Shown: piece by piece, positions 63,816 through 64,000 of the stretch | How positions within the stretch are numbered: the first letter of the stretch is position 1 | How the letters are laid out: each line of letters opens with the position of its first letter | Assembly: GCA_030068145.1 (NCBI GenBank) | Contig: JAPJBO010000337.1 | Location: forward strand, 124,001-188,000 | From: Diplonema papillatum | Lineage: Eukaryota > Euglenozoa > Diplonemea > Diplonemida > Diplonemidae | Length of the DNA stretch: 64,000 nucleotides | Direction of reading: 5' to 3' | Notes under the pieces: model-generated | The model's input: only the letters and a program-made list of their open reading frames with translations | What the model was told of the DNA's origin: nothing | Database searches by the model: none | Translations under genes and position numbers: made by a program

Positions 63816-63930
63816 CGCTTTTTAGAGTTAAAGTTCGCTTGAAATTCCGGGGTTTTAGGGTCCCCGTGTGACCGTTCATGAATGGGTTCTCTTAGAGCAA
63901 GAAAGGGCTATGTGGCTACGGGTTGTATTT
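63816..63930 (-). repeat. Repeat family A, copy 5' of the 62-63 kb gene
   Basis: Almost identical to the 8560 copy over 85 bp (TAGAGTTAAAGTTCGCTTGA, CGTGTGACCGTTCATGAATG, GGTTCTCTTAGAGCAAG). Another copy begins at 63971 and runs off the window. Confidence 0.85.
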
Positions 63931-64000
63931 TAGTGCTAGTATAGTTTTGCGGGTGTACAACTACCCACCTTTTTGGAGTGAAACTTCGCTTGAGATTCCG

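Noticed and set aside
1..64000. tRNA genes, SSU or 5S rRNA, spliced-leader RNA gene, CRISPR array
   Set aside because: Scanned by eye for T-loop motifs, SSU landmarks and regularly spaced repeats; none held up. A covariance search would be needed to exclude diverged copies.

Overview
The window looks nuclear and eukaryotic, from a repeat-rich, GC-rich microbial eukaryote (protist). The evidence is genes with canonical GT-AG introns of about 0.25-2.5 kb, an ENTH-domain epsin with endocytic motifs, proteins with long glutamine tracts, fragments of eukaryotic-type large-subunit rRNA, a piece of a non-LTR retrotransposon and small inverted-repeat transposons. All convincing genes lie on the minus strand, as in a unidirectional gene cluster. 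That arrangement and the repeat load would fit a euglenozoan such as a diplonemid (my best guess, low confidence); a dinoflagellate-like or other protist is not excluded. I saw no tRNA, no CRISPR array and no spliced-leader RNA gene.

Layout in transcription order (high to low coordinates): a 384-aa Pro/Arg-rich protein (62.1-63.3 kb) whose 3' end is copied twice more downstream; a four-TM membrane protein with about 50-aa tail repeats (58.7-60.6 kb); a giant low-complexity protein modelled at 3792 aa in three exons (43.4-57.1 kb); three tandem single-domain rhodaneses (36.1-41.4 kb); a bacterial-type monomeric NADP isocitrate dehydrogenase ending in a PTS1-like AKL (30.7-33.0 kb); a seven-exon gene modelled at 1971 aa with no recognised function (11.1-25.2 kb); and a four-exon epsin (2.4-7.1 kb). 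I assembled the multi-exon models by hand from open frames and GT/AG sites. The reading phase matches at all eleven junctions, but none is confirmed by transcripts.

Between and inside the genes are dispersed repeat families (called A-H here), two TIR elements with target-site duplications (one with a paralogous empty site), four LSU rRNA fragments from different parts of the molecule and on both strands, many local 0.3-0.65 kb duplications, and degenerate coding pieces on the plus strand (a PGAM5-like exon and an unidentified frameshifted gene at 58.1-58.8 kb).

The two most interesting signals are linked. First, repeat family A ends in a conserved 3' splice-site-like sequence. Copies or relatives of it sit exactly at several inferred intron acceptors, nearly always in the gene-sense orientation, which suggests introner-like elements. 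Second, the 1971-aa gene carries extra partial copies of four of its seven exons, most spanning an exon-intron junction, so competing splice sites are stacked beside the real exons. I could not find one coherent metabolic pathway linking the genes; the cluster looks like ordinary mixed cellular functions.
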